This document shows, in pieces, positions 1 through 11,649 of a stretch of DNA of 64,000 bases. The notes beneath the pieces were generated by a model, which was given only the letters and a program-made list of their open reading frames with translations, was not told the origin of the DNA and did not search any database. The position numbers were made by a program, and so were the translations under genes. Where the stretch lies: contig OW121852.1 of the NCBI GenBank assembly GCA_933228895.1, positions 130,381,544 through 130,445,543 on the forward strand, given 5' to 3'. Every line of letters starts with the position of its first letter. The first letter of the stretch is position 1. The stretch comes from Platycnemis pennipes (lineage: Eukaryota > Arthropoda > Insecta > Odonata > Platycnemididae).

Positions 1-619
1 TATGTGGTCATCAGTACGAGTCTAATTTTTATTGTGGTTTTTAAACAAAATATATAAAAAAAGGTAAAAGTGGGTCCAAGTAACCCAGGTTTACGGTATT
101 TTAGGTGGGGAAGTATTTATCGCTGAAAAATGGCATCCAAACTCAATTTTTCAAAGCCATAATAGTCCATGTAACAAGAGACCCCTAGGCCCATACCGCT
201 GATATAAATGCTGAGTGTGGGTCTACATCGCAAACCAGTTAGCAACTTCGAATATGTAATGAGCATTCCATGGTAGCGGTTCCCAAATGTTTTCATTCCT
301 CGGCGCACTTAACAGGTGAGGAGTTTTCTCCCGGCACCCCTGTCCAAGTTTATGCACATTGGCGTAATCAGGTAAAGAAATGATAGCAACTCTTAACATA
401 AACCTCAGTGTAAAACTCACATTTATTGAAATTTAAACACAGGAACCATCAGATGAATATGAAATTGCAAATAAGTAATAAACGATGAAAAACTACAGCG
501 ACAAGTAAGTGAATGTGACGAGCGAGCTTTCTAATCGCCACGCATTTTTTCAAAACACGGAATGAGATACTGCCACCCTGATTACTAGCTCCACGTCAAT
601 GGGGTCGTTTACCATATTT
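1..619. other. Intergenic, no gene seen
   Basis: AT-rich sequence with only short, overlapping minus-strand reading frames that lack recognisable motifs. I see no splice-consistent exon, RNA gene or terminal repeat here. It ends where similarity to the satellite unit begins. Confidence 0.5.
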
Positions 620-1045
620 TTTTAAATTGCCGAATATGATAGTTTGTACAAAAAAAAGGCCCGCATTTTTCCGTTTTTTGATCCGTCAATTATTTCTCGA
701 GTTATAAGCGGTGGAAAACGTATGTTTTTAATCCTTCCGGAAAAGTGGGCGTGGTGCAACCTCTGACGTATATCGACTTCGTCCAATCACAACTGAGCCC
801 GCAAAGCTACCTTGCCTTTTCGCAATGGGGGGGACACAGCTTACTCTGCCAATGGGAGCAGTTGCGACAGCATCTGTGCGAGCAGACCTTCCGAGAACCC
901 CCCTCCACTCCCTTCCCTTCCCCTAAAAGCAGTCAAGGACGGGAAAAAAATGACGTCAATGTTATCAAAGCAGCTTTTTCGGTGGGCATCACCTTTTTCT
1001 TATTTTAATTTTTGATTTATGAGTGAATGGTTGTGGTTGGAAAGG
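620..1045 (-). repeat. Dispersed copy of the satellite progenitor unit (inverted)
   Basis: Read on the minus strand, this stretch matches one whole monomer of the 11.65-27.96 kb satellite plus a tail. Shared pieces (plus strand here) include GATCCGTCAATTATTTCTC near 680, TTCGTCCAATCACAACTGAG near 778 and the Cys-rich-looking GGACGGGAAAAAAATGACGT near 937. The tail from about 850 to 1045 is not part of the repeated monomer but recurs at the left edge of the array (11,650-11,830). The copy is therefore a complete dispersed element of which only one part was tandemised. It carries CCAAT-type (CCAATCA) and CRE-like (TGACGTCA, TGACGTAT) words. The plus-strand ORFs here are not recognisable proteins and I treat them as chance. 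Confidence 0.75.
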
Positions 1046-2152
1046 TGGGTGGTCTATGGCGTGAATCTTCCCCACAGAGATGGAACCACGGTCGATGACA
1101 GTCAGCGCTCTATGATAGTAACTAAGTGAGCTGATTAACCTCCAAATATGGTGTTCGTCTCCCCTCGGCCACCGGCTGCACCCTCCCCTACATCGCCCAT
1201 CCCCATTCCTAAAATTGCAACACCGCGGCAGTTTTACAATGTCTTGTTTTGTCTAGCCGGCCACTGTATTCTCCCAAGCAGTCGCGGGCGTGAACCGTCA
1301 ACCATTCCCTTCCCCTTGCCTGTTGGAACTCGTCGCGAGCATTGATCATCATTGATCATCGAATCCCGAGGATGTTTATTAGAAGCCTCGCGGAAGCTTC
1401 CAACACAATCCGCATCACTCTTACTACAGGAAATAAATAATAAATATTCCACGGTATGAGGGATAGAAGGAAATATGAAGAGTTCAAGAGGTTGGCAATA
1501 AAGGAATAATGAAGTTGCTCTCCAACAGCGCATCACTTTTGTGGTGATTAATTAGTATTTATCATATTTTTTTACCGACTGAGAGTAAGTTTTGAAGGAT
1601 TAAGTCCATTCACAGTAAACCCTCTCCATAATGGGGGTAGATTTCGGCACAACTATTTGATACCAGTTAACGCGCAATAATGTTTTGTTAAAATATTCGA
1701 ATGTGTAGTAGATGCCTGCTTCTGTCATTGATATTGAAGTGTCATGCGTTTACATCAGGACGGAAATGCAGAGAGGCGTCAGTTTTCTGTTCCCTCTGTA
1801 GAATAGCACAGCTTATTCTAGGCAAACTTGGAATAAAATATTAATCAACATGGTAAAAAAAAGCTTCTAGCAGGCATACCTCGATATCCTCTCGGCTGTA
1901 ACGGAAATATATATTTGTAAACTCGACATTGTACTCTCTTGATACATGATACATAAAGTCTTGACATGATACATAAAAATCCAAAACTTGAGTACACGTA
2001 AACATCACACTATCTCGTTCCCTATCCCTTAATTCCCCATTCCAAAAACCTTGTAGATCCTGCTATCATAGTAAATCTGCTTCTCTAAATTAAACAATTT
2101 TTGTAATTGGCATAAGTTTTATTTATCCAAAAAGACAAAATTCGGCTATCAT
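1046..2152. other. Intergenic, no gene seen
   Basis: A GC-richer patch at about 1,150-1,345 lies in otherwise AT-rich sequence. ORFs on both strands there are proline/arginine-rich by composition only. Nothing recognisable follows up to the end of the broken YqaJ gene. Confidence 0.45.
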
Positions 2153-4899
2153 TCAACTTGTAATTTCAGGTTCTCTTATTTGTATCGACCGGCAAACTCT
2201 AGGGTCAATTATTTCCGGAAGCATAACATTATTATAAAAATGGAGAAGTTTCTTCTCCATACGATCCTTCCAAAGTGCGTCATCCCTGTAAATTCTTTGA
2301 ATTTTGCAATCAATAGGAGTCCAAACTATCAGATCGCAAAAGGAGTAGCGAGAAACATGTAACTGCCCCTGAATTTGGTAATAGTAATTGTGATTTTTTT
2401 TTAGTTCTAGGTTTTTATCCAAGCAAAAGCACTTTATATCCTCTGCTGCCTGTTGTATAGTCATTTTTTCAGATGATTTTGGGCATTTTACTTCAAAAAT
2501 GCCGCCATTGCTTGTTTTTCCGTCCGGTGATGCCGCTAGAAAACAGTGATCTGGATCTACATAAAGACCACACGCAAAAACTTTACTTCCCGTAAGCTCT
2601 TCATACTTCTTAATTGCATTGCGTTCATTGAGGGAGCCGTATCTAGTTGCTTCATTTTCAAAGGGCTCGGCATACAAAAGTCTTTTCACAAGAGGTGCCC
2701 ATTTAGAATTTTTCCTTCTCTTACACAAACTCCAAAATTCGAAGACGTCAATCTATTCCGTCTTTCATCAAACCATTTCTCGCATTCCCTTTGGCCTCGT
2801 GTCTCCCTCTCTATAGCTTCTATTGACTCCTTATCCACCTTCAATTTAGCCAATAGTGCTTTGCTTTCTCCTGCCATTTCCTCTTCGTCTAAGTCCAATT
2901 TTTGGCAATAATCTCCATAGTCCTTGGATTCATTTGACGTACAACATACCCTAACTTTCCTTTTAGGCATTTTCAAAAGACATTTCCGAACTGACTGCAG
3001 GCGTTTCAGCCTCCGCTCTCCTAACCGGTGGACAATTTTTTAAGGGCTTTTTCCACATATCGTTTTCCACGTAGTATAATGCCACATGGGTTCCAGTTGG
3101 AAATCAAGCCCGGCACCCTGAACTCGATGAGAGTACGAACTTCTTTTTCCGCGGTTTACTTGCTTTCCACCCACAAACTTTGCCACTAAAGACATAAAAT
3201 TTTCAGCAAGGTTACTGGTATCATTTGTCACTAACATATTTGACTTTCTAATTAGTGGTTTTAATGAGTTGACCTTTCCTTTCCTAGGGCCTCCATTTCC
3301 TTTCCTGTAAAGATCTTTTCCTTTCTGTCCTGGTCATTGCAGAAGTACGCTTTACACTGCGAGTGACTGTTGAAAACATGTAGCGGCCCGTTTTTGAGAT
3401 CCTCAACCAGTGATTCATTGCCGCACTTTTCTGCGGCATTATGGAAAATTGCCCCTCGAGCCGATCTTTTTAGTCTCATGATTTTGTTCTTGTTTAACAC
3501 CTGCTTTAATTCAGGGTGTCCATCCAGGATTTTATATAGAGATTTAGTATAATTTTTCACCGCATGATTAGCACACTCTATTTTCTTCACCTGCCTTCCA
3601 TATATAACCGATTCACGCACCTTTTTGAAAACACTGGAATCACCATCACCGATGAGGAAGTGATATTGTAAGCCATGCATTTCCTCGCTACACCTGAATG
3701 CCTGGACAACCATGTCAGCTTCCATGCCACTAGAAGTCCCAGTCCAATTACGGAAGCAATTTTCGTGCGTCATTGACTGTCCAAGCTTACACAAATATTG
3801 GCACATACTGCAATATTTGTTTCGTACATCCACACATAGAGATATTGTATTGGTATTGTATCCGACAATGCAGACGACTCCTGAATTTGCCGCACACCTA
3901 TGTCCATGGCTACTATGTGACCATCCACCGTCCGCCACTACAGTGATGAATGGGACTCCAGTGGAAGTAACATCACCATTTTTTATTGCCAACTCCCTTT
4001 CTTCGACACCAGCTTGAAGCATTGATTCTAGAAGAACGCTTTTCCATGCCTAGGGAAAATGGTTTAGTGTCAGCAAAGGAATTAAAATATTCATGTGTGT
4101 TCATTTACCGAGATAATTTCTGTAGGTACTTACTTTCCCAAGCCAATTTTCATGATTTTGGAAGGTTGCCTTGTCTATTCCTTCTATTCCTAATGTGGAA
4201 AAAACGTCCTCAAAATTGGTGTGTCCCCCTCCAATAGCCATGAACCCCCATACGGCACTGTCCACAATACTCAGGGCTCGTTTCTCACTAATCGTATCTT
4301 CTTTTTCCGTTAACGAAGGTTTTTCTACCTCCGGTTCACTAGCAACAAGTTTAATCATTTTGCAGTGAGGGCACTGAAACACTATACGCCAAACCATGGC
4401 TTTTATTGAGCTGGAGATCAATTGAAATGATCCGTGGACACTTTTTAAACACGTGAGTCGATGTTGTTCGAGGGACCTTATTTCTCTCAAGAAATGTTTA
4501 CCCTCTACAATGAAACGGCCATTGATACTTTCCATGGCAGGTTCATTTCCAGGAATTTGGACGAATTCCGATACCATGTCAGGAATGACGCTGAAATAAA
4601 ATGAATAATAAATCAATATTAATATAATTAACAACTCATGTTATTTATCTAAATGGCTACCTTCGAAAAAGAGGGAATTATAGCCAAGGTAAAATATGAA
4701 AGGCATGCGCTCCCAATTACCTAGAACTACTGTTTGTGTCCGAGGAACACAATTCCATTACAGGCAGTGATGCAGCGGAAGATCCTCTTGCTTTTCTGTC
4801 GGTGAAAGTACTATTTTTTGAGCCCATTATCAATAATATTTGCATTTTTCTACTGGAAAGAATGTCCAATATCAAGTAGGTACTCACCTTGCTTCCCAA
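2153..4899 (-). pseudogene. Mutator-like transposase / YqaJ-type nuclease gene, broken
   Basis: Minus-strand gene of a type common in arthropod and cnidarian genomes, in which a Mutator-like transposase region is followed by a YqaJ/lambda-exonuclease-like nuclease domain. The likely role, recombination or transposition of DNA, is inferred from the family. Exons: about 4,899-4,721, then 4,590-4,134, then 4,049 downward; the two introns (129 and 84 bp) have GT-AG ends and match in phase. The transposase part shows VVADGGWSHSSHGH, a CxxC pair (CPHC), IGDGDSS, and AENFMSLVAKFVGG further on. The nuclease part (2,728-2,153) shows AASPDG, FEVKCP and YYYQIQGQLHVS, the D...E-x-K and QxxxQ-type residues of YqaJ. 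Lesions: a reading-frame change near 3,270-3,280, an in-frame TAA at 3,040-3,042, and another frame change near 2,730. These make it a pseudogene unless they are assembly errors. The start is uncertain; upstream basic residues continue in another frame to about 4,990. Confidence 0.8.
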
Positions 4900-5860
4900 G
4901 TTACAAGTCCCTGGTTCTTTGTCCGTTTCTTCCTTTTAGTAGAAGGATATAACTTTTTCCTTCTTGCACACGTGGTGCGTCCATTATCAGAAATAGTTAC
5001 GTGAAACAACCCGAACAAAAAAATGTTGCGACCTCTCACATCGACACCTCTAAGAGAACTGATCTTTGTAGTGATGGGCAGTGTGCGAGTGAGTCAGCTC
5101 AAATGAGCGACTCTGTAGGTAGTGTGAGCCGAGCGGCACTGGAGTCATATTCCATGAGACTCGCCTCCTATCGCTTATCCCTTCATCACACTTTCTTCTG
5201 TTCATGCGCACCAACGTACCTCATCGCTCCATCGGCACGCACACCGCTCCTTCGCCGCATTCGTCTCCGGCACAAGATTCCGTCCCCGTACGATGTACCT
5301 TTGTCGAGAGATGCGACGATATTTTTGCGTAGTACTATCAATTTCAGCACATTTTACTATCTCGGAAGTGTTTCACAGAATACTTTCACTTTTGTTCTTA
5401 TTTTTATGGAAAATTTCCATCATTGATAAATATTATTTCTGCATTTCCTTGTATTATCATGTTTAAAAAGACATACGCAGAGAGCCGCCAATAGTGAATT
5501 TAGTGTAAATGGTTTGCTATTGAATTTAGTTACGATCGAGACATCTGGAATTTGGAAAAAAAATTCGACAGCTCCGTGGCAGCTGCATTTGTTCAAAACT
5601 GAATTACTGGGTGTTTGTCATCATAGATGTGTACAAATACGTCGAAGATCCTCTTTTAAGTGGGGAAATAATTTTTTTCAATGATGGAGAGATAAAAAAA
5701 CGATAATCTAAACTGAGTGAGCTATTTTGCATAGCAAAATTTCCTGTCCCCGGTTCCCAACAAACGAATTTCCTTCAAAGCCGGTCAAATAATTACCGAG
5801 GGCCGAAATAAACCTGCGGGAAACATAAGTATTATACATCACAATGACACCCATGCCCTA
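4900..5860. other. Intergenic; possible transposon end, no gene supported
   Basis: The plus-strand 141-codon frame at 5,001-5,426 has no recognisable domain and covers short repeated words such as GTGCGAGTGAGTCAGCTC. The sequence TAGTGATGGGCAGTG near 5,070 resembles a hAT terminus, but I found no partner end or target duplication. Confidence 0.35.
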
Positions 5861-5940
5861 GGTGGAGGAAACATCCACCCAGGCGGGACTCGAACCCGCG
5901 ACTTAGCAGGCGAGGTGTCTACCCCGAAGCCGGCAGAGTA
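5861..5940 (-). repeat. tRNA-derived SINE fragment
   Basis: The minus strand carries a polymerase III B box (GGGTTCGAGTCCCGCC) preceded by GCCGGCTTCGGGG and a weak A-box region. There is no cloverleaf-quality acceptor stem. A related copy lies at 55,879-55,966, which supports a dispersed SINE rather than a tRNA gene. Confidence 0.6.
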
Positions 5941-7590
5941 TAGCATATTTTATTTATGAATAATGATTTGTAACGGAATACAAGTGATCACTTTTAATGC
6001 CTTATAATCCGTGAAATGTTTTATTCCAAGTATTCGCTCCGAGCTCATATTCCCCCAACCCTCATCGCCCGAGAACGGAACGAATGCGAATCACAGTAAG
6101 TTGCGCGGCGCGGGCGAACCACTGGATTGTTTTTGTGGAAGGTGAGACGCTTGCCAGCAGCCAAATGAGTCATCACTGTCCGAATACTATCGCTAGCCGC
6201 CCCTTCTCCTCCAATTCGCCCTAACCCCTCCGCCCCTCGCCGTCTCCTCACACCCTCGTTACCCCTCCGCCGCCGCCCAGGGGCGAGCTCTGCTGATGGG
6301 TGTGAGTCGAAATGTTTCTGATTAGTGACCACCTACGGCGCTGCTGGCCGGGATGCAATAATATAAATTCCTATTTTTCGTCTTATTCATTTATCTTTAG
6401 GTAAAACTTAGTAAATTTTTAGATTTATTCATAGGAACAACTTCTTGTTATTTTGGGTGATTAAAAAGTAACATATACTCGTTATATATTGATGCATTAA
6501 CATCAATTTTAACAATTGAATTAATAAAGGACATTTTTTTCACCCGAAATATTGATAATCATACATTATTGACATTGGAAAAAACCAGAATTCGAAATCT
6601 CTAACCATTCGCCCGTCATTAGAAAAGTGATTTTGGGGGCACCCACCATTAGCCTTAACTATAATTCTTTTTTCGTTTCCATCTAACAATTTCGTGAACA
6701 AAATTGCCATTTTGGTTACGGGTAAACGCCCCCATTATGGAAAGCCTATAATTACAGCTACAGCTGAAAATGCAGCTTTGCATAAATAGATTTTCGGAAA
6801 GCGAATGAGGGTCCTTGCATCTTTTTAACTTACAGTTTGATATTCATTTTTGTTTGATATCTAAACTCCACTAAATCGAAAGACGCCTATTTTGTTATCA
6901 GACTGTTGTCGCAAGAGAGTTCAATTAATTTCTCGTCTTCATGCGAAGTATATCTTCGTGGAGCTTGTGTACGGAAAGAATCTTCGATTCACTCACGTTT
7001 CTCAAGATTGTTTTCCTCAAAGTGTGTTTCAAACCAGTCGGTGAGCTTTGAGAGGTGTTCCTTGAAAAGGGACAGCAAGATTAGTGAAATATCAACTTTA
7101 TTACAGGCCAAGTATTTCTGTATTTCATGAAAACTGTATTGACCGCCGTTTTATTGATTCTTATTATCCATAACTGCAACTTTTTCCTTAACACCACATT
7201 GTAAACATTTTTTGCCGTTTTAAATCTTGCAACTTCCTAATGAGGATTCCTCGAGATATTTCAACCAATGTTAGAGTGATTGGTCCCAAGATGTGGCTTT
7301 AGCTTACTTAGGAGCATACGCAAAGCCGAGAGAACTTTTAAACAGAGCATACCTTGCCGTTTGTATTCAGTACTTACTTCTACAATCTTAAAGCCAAAAT
7401 TCAAGTATGGTGTTGCATCTTATGTACTCTATTTCCGTTTGATGTTACCCACCACTTGTCGATGCTTGATCACTCTCGCTTGAACCATCTACTTGTTCTT
7501 TAATGAAAATTTTTCCATTGTTCTTTCAGTTTAAAAAAAACTTAAGGAGACACACTGGAGCAAAGCATGGCCTCGTGTGGGAACAGGTGT
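5941..7590. other. Intergenic with GC/CpG-rich patch
   Basis: About 6,045-6,350 is markedly GC- and CpG-rich (pyrimidine-rich CCGCCCCTCGCCGTC type sequence) against an AT-rich background. It could be a promoter/first-exon region or a mobile element piece. The 95-codon minus frame in it is Arg/Gly-rich by composition and unrecognised. The rest, 6,350-7,590, shows nothing I can support. Confidence 0.4.
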
Positions 7591-7626
7591 CTTAAAACTA
7601 GGCTTGTGCAATGACCGATTTTGGTC

Positions 7627-7830
7627 ATCGATTGTCGATGAAAAAATTTCATCGAAATGCTTCGATGACGATGGCTGTCATCGATCATCGAATAGAGTGT
7701 ACACGATGATTGATGACTGTCGATGAATATCGATGATCGATGAATTACGATGATCAATGAATGTCGATGATCGATGAATGTCGATGATCGATGAATTACG
7801 ATGATCGATGACTATCGATGATCGGTGCAG
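7627..7830. repeat. CGATGA-rich subterminal array, left end of hAT
   Basis: Short tandem and inverted units built on ATCGATGATCGATGAAT fill the region just inside the left terminus. The mirror array lies at 11,340-11,500. Such subterminal motifs in hAT elements usually bind transposase; that role is inferred. Confidence 0.8.
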
Positions 7831-7954
7831 ATGTCTCGGTTGGCAGTTCGGTGTGGCTATTAAGCAAAGACTGAATTGAGGCAACTCAATTGAGAAGGAC
7901 AAGGCCTTATTAAAGAGCGAAACAAGCACCAAGTTACAAATCAAGCAACAACTC

Positions 7955-8200
7955 TTTGTTGTGGTGTATGTGGTACAATTTTCATTTCCGCATTTTCATC
8001 AGTGAGTAGATGTCGGTCGTCCAATACAACGTTTCCTACATCGCTGAAGAACCACTCTGACGACGTTTAAGCGGCAGGAATACAGAGGTATTTCCTCGCA
8101 TACTTCTGAAGGCGGAGCTACACATCCTTCCTGTCCCTATACCAATGTAGGACGTTCGAAGATTTGGATAAATCTGGGACCTCCTTGTACTTGTGGAGCT
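7955..8200 (-). pseudogene. hAT transposase C-terminal dimerisation domain, remnant
   Basis: Minus-strand translation gives ARKYLCIPAA, a stop, then SSEWFFSDVGNVVLDDR and HLLTDENAEMK. This is the recognisable hAT C-terminal pattern (A-x-K-Y-L-x-I-P-A-T-S...S-E-R-V-F-S), in which the usual E-R-V-F reads E-W-F-F. At least one in-frame stop and an upstream frame change make it non-functional. The catalytic RNase H-like core is absent. It lies within the outer hAT element. Confidence 0.8.
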
Positions 8201-8378
8201 CCGCCAGGGGTCGTCAGCAGTGGTAGCGTTTTTCGTGTTAGCAGCACATCACGACTCATCCATGGTACTAATACATAGGCAGGTCACTCCCGAGGACGAA
8301 GATGCGTCCGTTCTGCGCAGCTACGCTGTGACGTACTGTGGAGGACAAGCAGCGGCGGGCGTTTAAAATGGAGCCTAA

Positions 8379-8600
8379 AGACCGCTTTGCACGATTAAAT
8401 GTTTTGAACACATTCTTGTACAAACGCTTGTATAAACTGAACGAAATTGTATGTTTGTCTGAATGGAATTAGAACAGGTTCTATTTTCCGTATAGTCAAT
8501 CAGACATTCGCACAAGCGTTCACACAATTTGTCGCTTTACACGGTACAATTTCCTCATACAAGCGTTAGTACAAGAAATAGTGTCGTGCAAAGCGGCCTT
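8379..8600. mobile_element. Small MITE nested inside the second hAT-like element
   Basis: Inverted ends AGACCGCTTTGCACGA and TCGTGCAAAGCGGCCT enclose about 220 bp. The target duplication is unclear (TAA/TTA possible). The spacing and symmetry support a miniature inverted-repeat element, a third level of nesting. Confidence 0.65.
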
Positions 8601-10278
8601 AATACAGTTGATAGTAAATAGTATTTGACATTATGATATTGTGCATCTCTTAGATAATGCTGAGAATTATGCTATGATATTACCGTGCGTGTTGGCGAAA
8701 CGAGCACTCGAAAAATAACTCGCAATGCACAAAAACACAAAGGTTGAGTTCAAGAAGCAGTATGGTGGTTGTGAGGCCATCGCGAACTTATAGTACTCAC
8801 AACAAACTGAGTGAATGCCAGTTTTATTGTTGTTTTCGAAATATACATTTCAAAAGAATGCAGAAACGACATTTTATTCAGTGCGTAGAGGCAAATTGTC
8901 CATATTCAAATAAAAATTGTCAACTCGTTAAGAACCACTACTGTACGATGTAAGTATTGACCAAATCTCCAGATAAAATAATTTTTGTCAATGACATAAT
9001 ACCGAATTACCTGATGACTATATTATCTACTTATATTATTCCATTTTCACTATCAAAGCACCTGGAAAACAGCCGTGTTACCTCTCTTAATGAAATTTTG
9101 TACTCTAGTTAACTCGAAAAGATTCATGCTGCTAAATTTACAAAAAGGCCATAACATTTTGTTCGTCAAGAAAAAAAATTCAAGCATAAATATTTATTTA
9201 AAGGCAAAAAAACGAAAACATTAATTCACAAAACAATAGTCAGATTTTTGAAGTACAAGATTTAACTTCTTTGGCTAATCAACATCGTATGTAAATATAT
9301 ACAATGCATGAGTGAAGTGAAAAATGGAAAACCAATCTGCAAGCAGCATAACACGATAGCAAGTCACAACTATTCCAGTCAGAAACTGCCACTACTTATT
9401 CTTCATTACCGGAAAGTAAATGACAAATGGTTTCCAGAAATGGCTTAATAAAAGCTCCTGCAAACTCACAAGTCTATCCTGAAAAAATGAAAAAAGAAAG
9501 GCTGGGTGACAAGTGCAAGTACTAGGAAATAAAAAGTCCACATATTCTCTAATAGATAAGCATTATTTTTGGAAATTTACCCAAGCAAAAAAAGGTTGTA
9601 TTAGATTATGGAAACACCTCAACAAATGACAAATTTTTACCACAATGAAACCACTTTCCTTCCCTTCAAATCAATCAAGGGAAAGCAACAGAATAATGGC
9701 CATATTGTGACTTTTTCAACAACAAAAAACACAACACGACTTCCAAATCTGTTTCCAATACCACAGGATTAAGAGGTCAACGGAAGCCTGAAAAAATTAT
9801 CTTAAATAGATAAATAAGAATTGAAAAACTTCACAGAATTCAATTCTCCAGTTAAAAAACTTACTACAATCCATATTACAAGGAGGAAAGTAATATGTAG
9901 TATCGGTATAATCCATGATATAATAATTAAGTACCTAGATTTATTGTGAACACACAGGAATGCCAACAGTGTCCGAGGACATAACAAAATATATATAAAT
10001 GTAAACCTAACATAGAAATATCGGATAAGTCAAAGGAAATAAAAATTTTTTGCCACAGAGGTAACCAGAACATAAATCCAACATCATACACTGCTGCACA
10101 AAAGATCAGCATCAATGCTTTCATGTTTTCCATCATATATGGCTTAGTAAAATAAGAACAGGTCAATTTCACAACCAATATAAGTTTCAATCCCATGAAG
10201 ATCCTCCAACAGGCAACAAGTACACATTACAACGAAACTCATTAAGCTCCAATGATAAATTATTAGCTGGTACACTTG

Positions 10279-11060
10279 ATTCCAGAAAATTATTCAAGGT
10301 ACCCATTTTTCATTCTTCAAAATCCAACATCCACAACCGGCACAATAGTTTCTCAGCATACGAATCTCGGTAAAACCTGGGAAATTTTGGAAAGTGTGCA
10401 TATCAAAAAAGCATACACATAGAATGCTAAGATTCTCACAATTAGTGGACAAAAAATAGGAATTGAGAGCTCCTTATAACAGACAACATTTTGCTCCAAC
10501 AAAATGAAGACATAAATAAGATTGATTCCACTCAAGCAATCAGCATAAACTACTCATTCTTCAACATCAAAATCCAGGATTAAAATTTTCTCTACTGATG
10601 AATCTTGGTAAGATACCGATCTTGGCAAGATCTGAGCAATCAACTACAAGTCTAATAACATAGCACCACCAGCAAAAGCACCTGGAAAATTTTGAAAGAC
10701 TGAATATCATACAACCTTCGTCATCATTAGTCATCAATCCTGAGATTGCTTTGATACAGCTCTCCACTGAGTTCTTTTATCGGTATAATCAAACCACATT
10801 ATACCAAGAATTTAATGAATGGACAAATGCCTTACCATGTAGTAAGAATAAAATGTCCTTGTAACTAATATATTTCAGCTCCGACAACATGAAGAAATCA
10901 AATATTTTTGATTCCACTCAAGTATTCAGAACACGCTACTCATTCTTCAATATCAATAACCAGCATAAAGAGTTCTCTGATATGTTCTTGTTAAAACTGG
11001 AAATATTTAACGTGTTAATCAAACAACTTAACACCAAGAATGGAAAGTTCCACGCAATCA
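10279..11060. repeat. Diverged repeated segment, three copies
   Basis: The phrase GATTCCACTCAAG...ACTCATTCTTCAA occurs near 10,522 and 10,911, and a weaker version (GATTCCAGAAAATTATTCAA...TTTCATTCTTCAA) near 10,279. Neighbouring sequence (AGCTCC-AACAT-GAAGA) matches as well. Irregular spacing (about 243 and 389 bp) suggests an old, degraded tandem duplication inside the nested element. Confidence 0.5.
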
Positions 11061-11339
11061 ACGGACAAATAACTTACCCTCCAGTAAGAATAAAAGCTTC
11101 AATTTCTCCTCACAATTTCTGCGGCTATTGTTGCAGCCAAATACAGCGCAGGAAGACATCTTCCCCGATGATATTTATCCCCAGAGAGCAAAAAAACCTC
11201 CAAAAAGCGACTCACCATTCAAAATCCACAATGCTCAACACACGGAATTAACTTGGTCTGTCCTCCACACTACGTCACACAATCGAAACTGACAGGTATC
11301 GATATATGACCGATATGCGCAATGGCCTACCTAATGTAT

Positions 11340-11500
11340 TAGTACCATGGACTCATCGACATCAATGATTCGCATCAACTCATCGAGTCATCGAAATCGA
11401 TGATTCGCATCGACTCATCGACATCGGTGATTCTCATCGACTCATCGCAGTCGATGGTCGATGACATTCATCGTCATCGATGACTTCGATTAATCGACTC
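11340..11500. repeat. TCATCG-rich subterminal array, right end of hAT
   Basis: Tandem units of the type GACTCATCGACATCGATGATT, interrupted and diverged, lie just inside the right terminus. They mirror the 7,627-7,830 array in inverted orientation. The nested element landed inside this motif family, so its duplication (GACTCATC) is itself one of the array words. Confidence 0.75.
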
Positions 11501-11649
11501 ATCGCACAAGCCTACTTAAAACTGTTTACTTTTAATTCAGACGTTTATTTAGATTGTTATGAGGGCGTTTACTCAGAGTCAAAATCGCAATTTTATACAC
11601 GAAATTGTTATATGAAAACTAAAAATTATACTTAGTGAAAAAATTAATA

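Larger units (their letters stand above)
8261..11349. mobile_element. Second hAT-like element nested inside the first
   Basis: Ends read CATGGTACTAATACAT on the left and ATGTATTAGTACCATG on the right. They are flanked by a perfect 8-bp duplication GACTCATC (8,253-8,260 and 11,350-11,357). The inverted similarity continues, diverged, for about 100 bp (TGTGACGTA...GTGGAGGACA on both sides). The 3.1-kb interior is AT-rich and has no recognisable transposase. Short frames such as 8,744-8,953 and 9,927-10,196 show no family motif. I infer a non-autonomous element. Confidence 0.82.
7599..11514 (-). mobile_element. hAT-type DNA transposon, degraded, with nested insertions
   Basis: Inverted ends TAGGCTTGTGC / GCACAAGCCTA are flanked by a perfect 8-bp direct duplication CTTAAAAC (7,591-7,598 and 11,515-11,522), the hAT signature. 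Long subterminal regions on both sides are filled with CGATGA/TCATCG words. A decayed hAT C-terminal dimerisation domain lies inside on the minus strand at about 7,955-8,200. The element is split by a second hAT-like element at 8,261-11,349, so the original copy was only about 0.83 kb and is an internally deleted derivative. Confidence 0.88.

Noticed and set aside
4857..4887. A 35-bp intron (GTGAGT...TTTCCAG) in the Mutator/YqaJ gene
   Set aside because: Too short for a normal intron, although an alternative frame does join across it.
5001..5426. 141-codon plus-strand ORF
   Set aside because: No motif, covers short repeated words, and no partner exons.
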